NCBI GenBank assembly: GCA_037176725.1
Contig: JAZBRS010000044.1
Span: forward strand, 3,844,001-3,908,000
Reading direction: 5' to 3'
Source of the DNA: Posidonia oceanica
Lineage: Eukaryota; Streptophyta; Magnoliopsida; Alismatales; Posidoniaceae
Length of the DNA stretch: 64,000 nt
Shown one piece after another: positions 11,176 through 21,318 of this stretch (the stretch's first letter is position 1; every line of letters starts with the position of its first letter). Under the pieces are notes generated by a model. The model did not search any database. It saw only the letters and a program-made list of their open reading frames with translations, and was not told the origin of the DNA. A program made the position numbers and the translations under genes.

Positions 11176-11690
11176 GAAAAGGTTATCAGACGGACCCTAA
11201 AAGTTGAATTATGGAAAAGTTTACTTGCAAATATATAATAAAGCAATTGTTCTAGAATAACTATTCATTTCAAGTGGGGTTCTAAACTTAAACAAGTGTT
11301 TATGTTCTTTTTTTAAAGTAAATTACCTAATTGTATCCTGTGTTATTATTGATTTTCAATTTACTAACCTGAAATTTAAAGCACATCATTTTGGTATCCT
11401 AGACTTTCACCGTCCGCCACTGTGGTACTTCTGTTAGTAGGAGTTGTAAGGATCTAAAGCTTCTTTAGATGAAGCTTGATTCCATAATGCACTTGATCTT
11501 CGGTCTTCAATTTGTTTTAACTTAAGTTTGACTTAAGTTGACTACTTGAATTCTCAAGATGGCTTCACAAGCATCAAAGTTCTTTGCTTTTAATCTTCTC
11601 TTTTTGCACTTGGATCTTCTTGTCAAACAAGACTACAAATGATTCTCATAAAATATATTAGTCTTAAAACATTCCCACCAAGTCTTCACG
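11176..11690. repeat. Repeat block T, copy A (uninterrupted)
   Basis: Matches 54460-54741 for its first half (AATTATGGAAAAGTTTACTT, CGCCACTGTGGTACTT) and 60415-60640 for its second half (TCTTCAATTTGTTT, CTCTTTTTGCACTTG). The join GGATCTAAAGC at 11450-11460 is the empty site of the 5.7 kb transposon at 54742. No gene seen. Confidence 0.8.
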
Positions 11691-12100
11691 GTAGTGTAGT
11701 GTACCTTGGCGACTGCTTGTTGGCCAATGTCGATTGCTTGGGGTCAAAGTGACTCGATAGGTTTTCGACTATATGTGTGAGTGTGTAGTTTTGTTAGATT
11801 TGTGCTGGTTTTGGACTTGATTTGGAGTAGAATTGCCAATTCAAGTGTGCAGAAAGAGATTTTAAAAAAGTACCTGGTTCTGATTCTGGAAAAGAGAAAA
11901 TAATTTTGAAAAGTATATTTAAAAGATTTTATGCTTATCTACGATAGGATCTTGCAGGTTTGGTGACTTTACAGGTTCAAGGTAGATTTAGTGATTATTT
12001 TTAGTTCATTATTTAAATTAAATTTCTTGTATTTATTTCTAAGTTATTTAGTAATTGATAGTCCTAGAAGTGTTAGGATTTTCTTGACAATTATAAATTT
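11691..12100 (+). mobile_element. LTR 3' fragment (second copy)
   Basis: About 400 bp nearly identical to 10470-10900 (TACCTTGGCGACTGCTTG, TGCTGGTTTTGGACTTGA, CCTAGAAGTGTTAGG). It is a direct repeat of the 3' part of the LTR at 8572, with block T between. Non-coding. Confidence 0.75.
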
Positions 12101-12831
12101 GACTTTGAAAAGATTTATATTTTCAAACGTGGTAGGTGGGATTTTTCCTAGTAAATATTGTGTCCAAGCCTTCTCGATGAATCCTGCAGAGACTCCACGT
12201 AACTGGGGACAAATCAATAATGTTTCCTTAGCGGGCAATACACGTTGACCATAGTACTTGTGGATACAGATTACTACTTGCTGGGAAGAGAGCATTTTCT
12301 TTCGTACAATACATAGAGGCTTGGCACCCGTTGGCTATTGTATAGAACACATTGGAGGTGGAATACTACAATCTGTTAAATAAAAAGCTGACAGATTTAG
12401 TATCTCTACCCCTCGGCTATAGTTCGTATTTTACTAGTGCATTCTAAATTGAAAAGAACTTGAAACTACAAACATATATTATAGTGAACAAAAAGGAACT
12501 AACTTTTCCTTTCTTGATCTTCACATAGAAGATTAGACATTGACAATAATTAAAGTCTCAGATCGTTTCCCAAGTACCACTTTAAAACAATTTACCTTTC
12601 AGGATAATATTCTCATAGATATCATTATGGAATTCTAGAGTCGGTGTCCAAGCATCTTGTTGGCTACAAATTACCGTCTTTGAAGAATTGTAAACTTTTG
12701 AATCAACAAGATCTATAACAAAAGGAGAGAAAAGAATAGAAAAGTTTTAATGAAACACAATATATCACTTTAAATATTTCTTCGAAGATTACAAAAACAA
12801 TATCTTAGTTACACAATATATCAGAATTTTA
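12101..12831. repeat. Mosaic A segment leading into the DUF1645 3' flank
   Basis: 12125-12230 matches 42990-43085 and 62570-62640. The 12228-12280 part matches P-type repeats at 19640. 12285-12831 matches 21323-21866, the 3' flank of the DUF1645 gene. A short open stretch at 12121-12228 (GGIFPS, FSMNPAETPRNWGQI) is kept in the copies and is discussed under findings. Confidence 0.65.
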
Positions 12832-13328
12832 GCTCCTGTTTGGATCCAGAATATGTACTAGAATAAACCTAAAATAGGAATTACTATTCCATTTGGTTGT
12901 GTAAAAATTAGAATAAACTTCGAATAGTAATTCCGATTCTGATGTACTTATTCCCGAATAGTTATTCCGTGGGAAGGGTGGAATAAAGTTATTCCGCTAA
13001 GTTATTTTGATACACGTATGTATACAGTGTATTTATTTTTGGTTTAAAAATTAATACATATATAATTTGACATATACATATTTTAAATTATATATATATA
13101 TATATATCTTAATAATCAAGTTGATTATTGTTAATCTACATATTTTCCACTTATTCCAACACATATTCTGATACTTATTCAACTTTTCATTTAAACCAGA
13201 ATATCTCCTTATACATACTTATTCATCTTTTAAAAAAAAATACTTCCAAAATGAATAATAATACTATCAGAATACTAATACCACTTTCTACTTATTCATA
13301 CTTTCTTATTCTACATTCAAAGAAGGGC
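12832..13328. mobile_element. Tourist-like (PIF/Harbinger) MITE, copy A
   Basis: The left end GCTCCTGTTTGGATCCAGAA and the inverted right end (reads GCCCTTCTTTGAATGTAGAA on the other strand) form terminal inverted repeats of about 20 bp. Both ends are flanked by TTA (12829-12831 and 13329-13331), the PIF/Harbinger target duplication. It is AT-rich with a (TA)n run near 13090 and carries no transposase. Copy B at 21867-22350 occupies the same site, so this insertion predates duplication of the DUF1645 flank. Confidence 0.85.
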
Positions 13329-13331
13329 TTA

Positions 13332-13605
13332 GAGTCTTGGTACAAAACCTTTCTTTCCTAAAATATATACGAGCTCCACATGATGTTAGATATGGAGACC
13401 TCAATCCATCATCCAGCTAATATCACTCCATAAGCATCTTCATCTCCTTAATCCCTCTCTAAGTACAAGAGGCCCATTTACAACAAAAAAAAGGGGGGCT
13501 CACTTTAACTAACACCTCGCCTTTTCAAGAAGCACAAACATAAAAATACATTTTTATACAAAAAGCAAAAAAAGAGAAGAAAATATACATCTAGAGGAAG
13601 GGACG
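13332..13605. repeat. DUF1645 3' flank, copy A
   Basis: Matches 22354-22608 (TCTTGGTACAAAACCTTTC, GAGACCTCAATCCATCATC, AACACCTCGC). It probably represents the 3' UTR and downstream DNA of the gene. No reading frame. Confidence 0.7.
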
Positions 13606-13673
13606 TAAGTTCCTTCCCGTCAGAAAAAATCCCACTAAATCCGTCCGGTACGACAGAAACGACGTTCTCCGGT
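13606..13673 (-). pseudogene. DUF1645 gene, C-terminal fragment
   Basis: About 68 bp matching the last 23 or so codons of the gene at 22606 (same SFLPYR..DLVGFF-type coding region), with roughly one base in eight changed. Upstream coding sequence is absent. At 13674 the block jumps to the TTTCTAGAAGGATTGTG repeat that in the full copy lies upstream of the gene. The gene body has therefore been deleted between its two flanks. Confidence 0.75.
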
Positions 13674-13902
13674 GGAGGTGTTTCTAGAAGGATTGTGAAT
13701 TTAGTTACAGAATTATAATGTTTTGGGAAATAATCATGAAATTGTTAATGAGAAGATAATACATGGATGCTATGCGGTTTTTGCTTTTTTTTGGTCAAGT
13801 CATGCTGACCAAGGAAATGTTGAGTTCAGTTTGTTCAATAATATGAAAAACAGCTTGTGTACATGGAATCTTGTATCAAATCCTACAATTCTTATGTAAC
13901 AA
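13674..13902. repeat. DUF1645 upstream-side repeat, copy A
   Basis: Matches 11018-11175 and 24685-24865 (TTGGTCAAGTCATGCTGACC, AATAATATGAAAAACAGCTTG). No gene. The 14-bp target site of the SINE starts at 13903. Confidence 0.7.
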
Positions 13903-13916
13903 CCCACTTGTTAACT

Positions 13917-14033
13917 TCTTCTTCTTCTTTCTTTTTTTTTTTTTTCAAAAGTTCTACACCTATTGGGATTCGAACCCGCAACCCCCCAACTGGAGTAACA
14001 GTCGCATACCAAATGAACTATGCTTTGTTTGGT
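13917..14033 (-). mobile_element. tRNA-derived SINE 1
   Basis: On the minus strand: an A box (TAGTTCATTTGG), then about 35 bp later a B box (GGTTCGAATCC), then a 3' tail ending in a long A-run (the T-run at 13927-13945 on the plus strand). It is flanked by 14-bp target duplications, CCCACTTGTTAACT (13903-13916) and CCCACTTGTCAACT (14034-14047), with one mismatch. RNA polymerase III box spacing and the tail fit plant tRNA SINEs. Two open frames across it are chance. Confidence 0.88.
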
Positions 14034-14330
14034 CCCACTTGTCAACTCTACATAAGCGGTTTCAGTTTTTTAATTCCAACAATATAAGTATAGCTACAAT
14101 AATATATACAGTTAAAGTTGTATGATACTGCACTATTTCAGCACATAGGAAAGAGAAAAAAATTACAAATAGTGGAGGAAAATTTACATTTTTGTGTGGA
14201 AGAAACATCAAAACTCTTTAGCTTTTGTTTTTTTCTCATTCTTTTGCACTTTTTTTCTCTTCTTCCTCTTCCACAGTTTCATTTCATATGCGAATTTTGT
14301 TTACAACATTCTAGAATAGATTTATTTTTT

Positions 14331-15430
14331 GAGTAAATCACAGTTTACCTCCCTCAACTATTTGTATTTTTCAACTTAATACCTTAAACATTTTTTCGTG
14401 ACAACTTGTCCCCCTCAACTATTATAAATTACAAAAAATCTCATTTTTGGGTAAACGACGTTAAATTTTTGCATGATTTGACCATTTTACCCTCTGTAAT
14501 TTACCATTCTATGTTACAACTTGCCCCCTCAACTATTCACGTTTTTCAGTTTAGTACCTTAAACTTTTTTCGTTACAACTTGCCCTCCTCAAGGTTTAAA
14601 TTACAGTTTACCCTCATCAACTATTCGAGTTTTGCAACTTAGTACCATAAACATTTTTTCGTTACAACGTGTCCCCTTCAATTATGGTAAATTACAATAA
14701 ACAGCCTTTCTAGGTAAATGTTGTTAAATTTTTGCTTTATTTGACTGTTTTACCTTTAGTTACACATAATCCCTTTCTCAATCCTATGGAACCCGACCTG
14801 AACGTTACCCCTACGGAACCCTTTTTTCATCATCCACACCCCACCCGACACAAATCTTAGTCGTCGATACCCTTTCCAAGTGGATTGAGACCTTCGGTTG
14901 AGATATACTTGATGATGACAAGGAAGAAGCTCGAGATCTATCTATGGTATTGACAAAACCTGAGATTATTAGTTCATCAAGAAAAAGAGAAAAAAAGTTT
15001 AAGAAAGAAGGTGAAAGGAGAAAATTTTGGTAGTGAAGTTGGGTTTAGGATTTAGGATGTAGAAAAAATAAAAGAAGATGGGAAAGAAGGGTAAATTTGT
15101 CCAAAAGAATTATTGTAAATGTCACGTGATCCTTCAAATATGACAGAAAGGTTTTATTGTTTAATACAAGTAGTTGAGGTAGGCAAGTTGTAATAGAAAA
15201 AGTTTAGGGTACTAAATTGAAAAACTCGAATAGTTGAGGAGGGTAAATGAAAGAAGATGGGAAGAAGGGAAAATTTGTCCAAAAAAAATATTGTAACCCT
15301 TCAAACCTGACGGAAGGGGTCTTGTTGTCTAACGGAGATAGTCGAGGGGGACAAGTTGTAACAAAAAAATGTTTAAGGTACTAAGTTGAAAAATACAAAT
15401 AGTTGAGGGGGGGTAAATTGTAATTTACCC
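14331..15430. mobile_element. 1.1 kb long-TIR DNA element inserted in block L
   Basis: The left end GAGTAAATCACAGTTTACCT and the right end (GGGTAAATTACAATTTACCC on the other strand) begin inverted arms several hundred bp long, rich in CCTCAACTATT and TTAGTACCTTAAAC words. TATTTTTT flanks both ends (14323-14330 and 15431-15438), an 8-bp or 9-bp target duplication in a T-rich site. Block L at 38441-38460 (AGATTTATTTTTTTAATAGT) is the uninterrupted site. Mutator-like or hAT-like is possible; the long arms favour the former. The centre (about 14780-15000) is less repetitive and unrecognised. Confidence 0.85.
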
Positions 15431-15699
15431 TATTTTTTTTAAATAGTTGTCTATTATTAGACTCTCATAATGCTCAAAGGTTGGTGTTCCATTAATATTC
15501 TCTACTAAAACTCTTCTATAAGAAGGATTTTGCAAAAAAGGCTTCATCAAAGACTTTTTCCAAGAGGTTTGTGTATTAACAATTCATACCCAACTTTTAT
15601 TTTTGTTTTCCTAATATTGTATAACTTATGTTCATATATCATATCATTTTATGTTAATTCAAGTATCACTTCATCAATATCTCATACAATATCCTGTCT

Positions 15700-16020
15700 T
15701 TTGTCACTTTTTACAATCTTTGGTATTATTTTCTTACCTTTTTGGGATAGATATCATTTCTTCAATGCTTGGTATCGTTTTGGCAAAGTTTTGTATCATC
15801 ACGTGATACTAGTTACAAGTATCACAATTCATTATCGATGTAGCTATCATTTCATCAATGTTCGATACTGTTACTTTAGTGTTTGGTATCATGTTATGAT
15901 ACCAGTCACCTACCATTAGTATCATTTACTTATTGCTTGGTATCATTCCCTTATTCATTTTGGTATCATTGTTTCAATATTTGGTATCATTTATTCATGA
16001 CTTGGTATCATTCCTTATTT
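15700..16020. repeat. Cluster of TGGTATCAT words, copy A
   Basis: At least five exact TGGTATCAT words plus about ten variants (AGTATCA, TAGATATCAT, ATGATACCA) in 320 bp, spaced irregularly at 15-40 bp. The same cluster is present at 38730-39060. It resembles subterminal transposase-binding repeats of plant DNA transposons; that role is inferred. Confidence 0.6.
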
Positions 16021-16197
16021 TTTTTATATTTTACTTCAGTAACTAGTATCACCTGTATTATCTTCGGTACTATAATATATTCAATATTTAGATATTTTAT
16101 TGTATAATTATCTATATCTTGAATACTTATTTTGCAATTTTTTTGTCAAATTAACATACGAAAAGACAATGGAAAATGATTATATACAGATAATGTG

Positions 16198-16271
16198 ATT
16201 TTGTGTAATAGATGATACAATATTGTGTAATAGATCTATTATATAATATGGTATCATCTATTACACAAAAT
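16198..16271. repeat. Perfect 21-bp-arm hairpin, copy 2
   Basis: ATTTTGTGTAATAGATGATAC at 16198-16218 is exactly complementary to 16251-16271, with a 32-bp spacer that itself contains the palindrome AGATCT. Further copies lie at 6477-6550 and 39227-39322. Confidence 0.9.
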
Positions 16272-16349
16272 TGTATTATTTTCTAAATACTAAATAGGGT
16301 CAACTAGTGTTGATTTAGTCGTTTATATACTAAATAGGGATTAGTGGTA

Positions 16350-17518
16350 AGCATGCCCAAGTGGCATCTTTCTCCTTTCCCTCCTTTTCAATTTACAATA
16401 GATGCCACTTTCTCTCTTTCACAGTACATTATGTGTCCTTCTCTGCTCACTTTATTCACAATAAATGCTACATTCTCTTCTCTTTAATAAGTACTTTATC
16501 AAGAAAATTGATCAGTTGTAAATTAACTTCATCACTAACTATGGTACTTTACCAAGTAAACTATTATTTGTAAATTTACTTCATTACTAATTGTTGTACT
16601 TTATCAAGAGAACTATTGTTGTAAATTTACTTCAAATTGGTTTACGAAAGAAATATTTTTCCCTTAGATATGCTATTATTTAACTAAGCTTAGATAATTT
16701 GAATTTAGAATTTTCCTATCAGCAACAAGAACGATATCATGGCTTCAATCTTGTTGGAGGTTACCAAACCACAACACTCTTGCTTGTTAAGTTCCTTGGA
16801 GTTGAATAAGAAATAAAAAAGATGGACATCCTCATACGAATTTTTCATCCTATCTAATTAGCAATTGATATATGGAAATCAAAATCGACTCTATTTTGGA
16901 TTCTTGTTCTACGTGGATATTCAATGGATAGTTTTTATGAGGAAATGAACTTACGGTCATATGGGAGGACCCACATCACCTGTAAATTTTGCAAATGTAC
17001 TTCTGTACATTAGTGCATGCATGGAAGTCAAGACAAACGTATTTTTTGAATAGACAAAAAACAATGCATAGTACTATTGTGCATCTATCATCCGTTTGTC
17101 ATTCTTCGTGAAGTACTGCCATACCAGAATGACAGCATAAATACAGAAGAAATGATAGCAAGATGATAGTCCATTTAGCTATCATTCTTCATCAATTATT
17201 ATCATACCTGAATAATAACAAATTGATAGAAGAAATGTAGCAAAGATATATATGTATGGTAGCATGTGGTAACGTATGAGAAGAATAGTATTTGTATAAT
17301 AAACATTTGATAGCAATAAATTGACAGATTTATTGACATTTTATCTCTGATTCCTTTCTTGTCCATCAGCAAAGGTCAAGTAAATTCTAGTGTGTTCATA
17401 ATTGTTACTATTGTGTACCGTCTCTATCACAACATGTTTAAGAACTTTAACTATTTCTAACTTTTTTTAAAAATTCTTTCCATTTGTAAATTAACTAAGC
17501 ATGTTACATTCGGTAGTG
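16350..17518. repeat. Repeat block A, copy A
   Basis: Matches 61140-62090 (CTCTTTCACAGTACATTATGTG-like start, TGATCAGTTGTAAATTAAC, GGTCATATGGGAGGA, GATAGCAAGATGATAGTCC, CAAAGGTCAAGTAAATT) and partly 43085-43480. A 26-codon frame starting at 16739 (MASILLEVTK) has a related start at 43246 (MASILLDSSS). I do not recognise it. No other gene is visible. Confidence 0.7.
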
Positions 17519-18063
17519 TCACGTTCCTAGTTGCTACAATCCAACATCCTAACACTCTTAGAGCTATCAATAACTAAACAACTTAAAAATAAAGGCAAGA
17601 TAATTAATTAAATAATTAACTGAAGATAATACTAACTCTACTCAGAACCTATGGTGAGCTGCTATGTGACTCTTATTATATGCACTAGACTTAACTGCTA
17701 ATCTAATATTTGCACCAGCAAGAAAATATTAAAATATATGTGAGTGACATCTAATTGTTACCTATTACACGCCTACCATCTATTAAAACAACAAACCAGA
17801 ACTGAAGCTGCTAAGACTCAGCTCCCAAGCTAACATAGCTACCCGTCGTGGCAGCACAAATATTAGAAACCTGCCAACCACAAATACCTGCAATGTCCTA
17901 TTGCAATCAAACATAAAATCATTTAAATATGCTTTTTAAAATCTATTTTCTCTTTTCCAAACCAAAACACGTGTAATTTTAAAATCTCTTTGTGTAAATT
18001 TGAAGTAGCTACTCTATGCTAAATCAAGTCTAAAACCATTACAAATCCATATCTCAAAAATCA
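17519..18063 (-). mobile_element. LTR 3' portion, antisense arm
   Basis: The reverse complement of 17519-17620 and 17866-18063 matches the 3' part of the LTR at 8572 (gagtgttaggat; gcataaaatc, ttctcttttcc, aacacgtg). It forms the left arm of a head-to-head pair with 18658-18960. The 17640-17860 part is less certain. Confidence 0.65.
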
Positions 18064-18657
18064 TGGTCTCCTCTAGACTAGAGCATGAAATCCTAACAGG
18101 AGCCTTCATCAGCTCCCCTTTCGCTCCATCCAACACCAACGCCGTAGGCACCAACCCACCACCTTCGCCATCTTCACCGTCGAAGTCCATACCATCACTA
18201 AATCGACCCGTGAAAACCAAAAAATCCCCAAATTAATGGAAGAGTACCCATCTCCCCAAACCTAAAGAAAAAAAGAACCCACGAAGGAAAACTCCGTTGA
18301 AATCCCACCTAGAATGGCACCCATTTCACCAATGCTAAGTAATCCACCCATTACGACACCCAACTCGAGCACCCAATATGCCCTATCGAATACTCCATCG
18401 AGGACTCTATTGTCGCCTCCATTGTCCTCATCAACAACTCCATAACATCCATCGCCCTCATCGGCGACCCTCACCATCACCAATATACGTGCATAGAGAG
18501 AGAGAGAAAGAGAGATACCTTCCACATTAGAATCCATGAAGATTTGATGGAGAGACGCGAAGATGATCCAACGACAACGATAGTGGTGACAGCAACGATG
18601 GTGGTTGCGCGAGGAGGGAGCAGGAGGGCGCCTGAAAAATAGAGTTTTATGAAAAAT
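18064..18657. other. GC-richer unrecognised segment between inverted LTR arms
   Basis: About 590 bp with clearly higher GC and codon-like texture than its surroundings, lying between the two LTR arms. It contains a (GA)n run at 18499-18515. Minus-strand open frames (18262-18678 and 18014-18220) show no domain I recognise; on the plus strand TIEDSIVASIVLINNS-like stretches appear without a start. It may be a captured host gene fragment. I cannot assign a function. Confidence 0.35.
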
Positions 18658-18960
18658 AATGTAGAATTGCCAATTCAAGTTTGCATAAAGAGATTTTAAA
18701 AATACACGTGATTTTGGTTTTGGAAAAGAGAAAATAATTTTGAAAAGTATATTTAAAAGATTTTATGCTTATCTGCAATAGGATCTTGTAGGTTTGGTGA
18801 CTTTACAGGTTCTAGGTAGATTTAGTGATTATTTTTAGTTGATTGTTTAAATTAAATTTCTTGTATTTCATTCTGAGTTATTTAGTAATTGATAATTCTA
18901 GGAGTGTTAGGATTTTGAACTGTCGCAATTGGATCTTGACAGTTATAAATTTGACTTAGA
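18658..18960 (+). mobile_element. LTR 3' portion, sense arm
   Basis: Matches 10605-10910 and 11835-12110 (GTAGAATTGCCAATTCAAG, GGAAAAGAGAAAATAATTTT, GGTTTGGTGACTTTACAGG). It is the inverted partner of 17866-18063. Non-coding. Confidence 0.75.
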
Positions 18961-19620
18961 AAATTTCAAAAGTAATTTAATTTATGTGTATCTTATTTTG
19001 GACAACTCAAATAACTTTTTTAGTTCATTTATTGTGGTTCATTACTACTCAAGAAATTTAAAATTTAAGACCCCTCGTGTGTTGGTTTGAGCAGTCTAAT
19101 TAATACAACTCAATCAACCCAAAAGGATGAAAGAGAAAAAACATGGTTTCAAACGATTCCCTATCTCATACCTCAAACACAATCTCATTCCCTTCTTCTC
19201 CAAGCAATCCAAAAATAAACAAACAATCTATCAAGGGAATTGTTATTTATGAGGAAATTAACTTGAATGACTAAATACAAATTGTAGAGGTTCTAGAACA
19301 ATTGTTCTTATCTAATGTGGGGTTTTAGAAATCAAACAACATGAACATTCTAGTTCCAGAAGAAAATAGCTTTGGGTCGTTTGGTAATAAATGACAAAAT
19401 GAGATAAAGAAATGCATTGACGTTGTGGTGGCTAACTAGCACGAGTATATTCTAGAGAATTATTTGCTTTTGACTTTGGAGTCTCTATTACTAGGTCAGC
19501 GGAACAAAAGAACGTAGCCATTACTCCATTGCAGTCACGTGGCTAACTAGCACAAGTATAACTACTATGCATATAACTACTACCAAGGTCCTTAATATTC
19601 TAAGATAATACAATCATTTA
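18961..19620. repeat. Repeat block K and following sequence, copy A
   Basis: 18965-19380 matches 42460-42850 (TTTTGGACAACTCAAAT, AATCCAAAAATAAACAAACA, GTAGAGGTTCTAGAACAATTG). 19370-19440 matches 62400-62480 and 42850-42900 (AATGACAAAATGAGATAAAG). No gene seen. Confidence 0.7.
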
Positions 19621-20080
19621 ATCAATCATGTTTCTTTAACGGACAATACAGGTTGACCATAGTACATGTGGATGCAGATTGCTACTTGCTATTCCTTTCT
19701 ATGATTTTAGCTTCTGAAAGTCGAGTTAATAATGCTACTTATGTTTGTCTGCTTTGGCACTGTTTGGAAAGGAAGTTGTTTAAGCCATACATGTTAAACC
19801 TGGGCCGACCATAGGGCCGATTACTTCATTAAAGACAAAGACGTGGAAAAAGTTATTATCTCCTTAGAGATGATGCCATGATTATAAAAAAGATATTCAT
19901 GGTTTTGTAATTGATTAACATATTAGTCATAACGTAAAGAACGTAATGTAGCTTTGAGGGTACAAGAGGCATCACAAGCTTTCAGTCTTTTTCTTTCTCC
20001 TTAAAGACGTGGACTTTTTCTTTTTCTTTTTCGAAGAAGGTTTATGGACACGAACTAGAACACCAATTTGGGCATGTCAT
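19621..20080. repeat. Repeat block P, copy A
   Basis: Matches 43510-44045 and 44660-45062/53609-53697 (AATCAATCATGTTTCTTTAA, TGACCATAGTAC, AAAAAGATATTCATGGTTTTG, GGTTTATGGACAC). It carries the empty site of SINE 2 (GACAAAGACGTGGAAAAAG near 19846). No coding sequence. Confidence 0.75.
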
Positions 20081-20990
20081 ACTTGACAAACTACGAGAAA
20101 GGGAAGGACAAGTTGGGTGCTAGATATTCCTATTTTGGCTGGCAAAATTCGAGCAAGGACACCAGCAGCACAAAGGTAGGCAAATGCTCAGGCAAAAAGA
20201 AAATATATTGAAATCAAATTTCTTATAAAAAAAAAGATATCATTTTTTTATTATACTCAAACAATCACAAAGATACGAAATCTAGTTTTTTTTTTTTCAA
20301 TAGAAGTTATTGTCAAAATAGTGAAAAAAATACTCATGCCTATGAAGAGTCTAAATAAACAAGAGAAGAAAATTCCAACTTTGACTTGTAAATTACTTTT
20401 GAATATAAAGGCTTTCAATACACATCCCAAATTCCACTTCAAAGAGAAATACCCTACCTCCAAATTATACAGAATATTTGTTCAAATCTGGGTTAGGTGA
20501 TTAGAATGAACAAATGTGCAAAGATCAGTATGAACTGTCAATGGTGTAGAGAAATAGCAAAAAGATACACACAACACTACCTTATTTACCTTGAAGCAAG
20601 CAAAACTAAATATGGAAGTACCATTTACATTTATGGCAGTTGATATCTAGTAATTACAAGCATATTGCATTTACATATATGTCACTTGATATCTTATTAA
20701 CATGCATACTAGTGACAAATAGACTGATATAGAGATGTACAAAACCAGAGGATGTGTTGCACTCTTACCAAACAGAAGTAAGACATGGAATTCCAATGGT
20801 AGAGCTAGTGTCATTCAAAACGTAAACAACAACAGGAGGTTTAGAAACAACAAGTACCATGGGAAGAAAATTAGGAGATTTTGTTCCAGCTATTATTGGG
20901 GAAAAGGGAAGAATATATTTTTCACTAGATTTGGAAAAAACAAAACAACAACACGTTCATTGGTGCTAGAAACAAAGAAATGAGATTTTT
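20081..20990. other. Unassigned AT-rich stretch
   Basis: No homology to other parts of the window that I can see, no domain and no RNA gene. An 82-codon frame at 20735-20983 is Asn/Arg/Lys-rich with no recognisable motif and is probably chance. Confidence 0.4.
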
Positions 20991-21318
20991 AGGGTTTCAG
21001 AATTGTACCTTGTGATGGAGCAGAAACTTGAGGGGATATGATCTCCACTTGTTGTTGTATATGCAATTAGAGATCGATCTAGTGGGATGAGAAGATATAA
21101 ACAAAGAAATACATGAGATCACAACAATGGAGCAGTTGCCTCGATCTCCATGTTGAGATATGTGGAGAAGGACATCATCGGAACGATGAGATTGTTTGAA
21201 ATGGTGGAGACGAGAAGGATCATTGGTGGCATAGAAGAAGGAGAGACGGTGGTTGCAGAGGTCCAATGGTGGTGGTGGATTTCATTGGAGAAGGAGATTG
21301 AGAGAAGAGAACAAAGAT
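20991..21318 (-). other. Possible captured 5' gene fragment, unrecognised
   Basis: On the minus strand, GC-richer sequence contains short Met-starting frames and ends with CACAAG/GTACAATTCTG at about 21009-21000, a good splice-donor context followed by TTAGGGTTT-type intron or UTR sequence. Frames are short and I recognise no family. It joins the DUF1645 3' flank at 21319 (GGGAAGAGAG). It could be an exon 1 fragment of another gene carried in the same mosaic. Confidence 0.25.

Larger units (their letters stand above)
14048..16350. repeat. Repeat block L, copy A
   Basis: Matches 38190-39410 along its length apart from the 1.1 kb element at 14331-15430, which is absent from the other copy. Shared landmarks: TTTCAGCACATGGGAAAGAG, GGAAGAAACATCAAAACTC, the cluster of TGGTATCAT words, and the 21-bp-arm hairpin at its right end. 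Its short open frames are not conserved as protein. The word cluster and hairpin look like the subterminal part of a non-autonomous DNA element. Confidence 0.8.

Noticed and set aside
13871..14125. Frame containing a plausible IGIRTRNPPTG-like stretch
   Set aside because: It is the translation of a SINE B box (GGTTCGAATCC on the other strand), a common false protein signal.
15700..16020. CRISPR-like array of TGGTATCAT words
   Set aside because: Spacing is irregular, words are only 9 bp and variants abound. The genome is a plant, so a transposon subterminal field is far more likely.
18262..18678. 138-codon minus-strand frame as a gene
   Set aside because: It starts in an LTR arm and crosses the GC-rich loop. 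No motif was recognised, so it is kept only as an unassigned segment.
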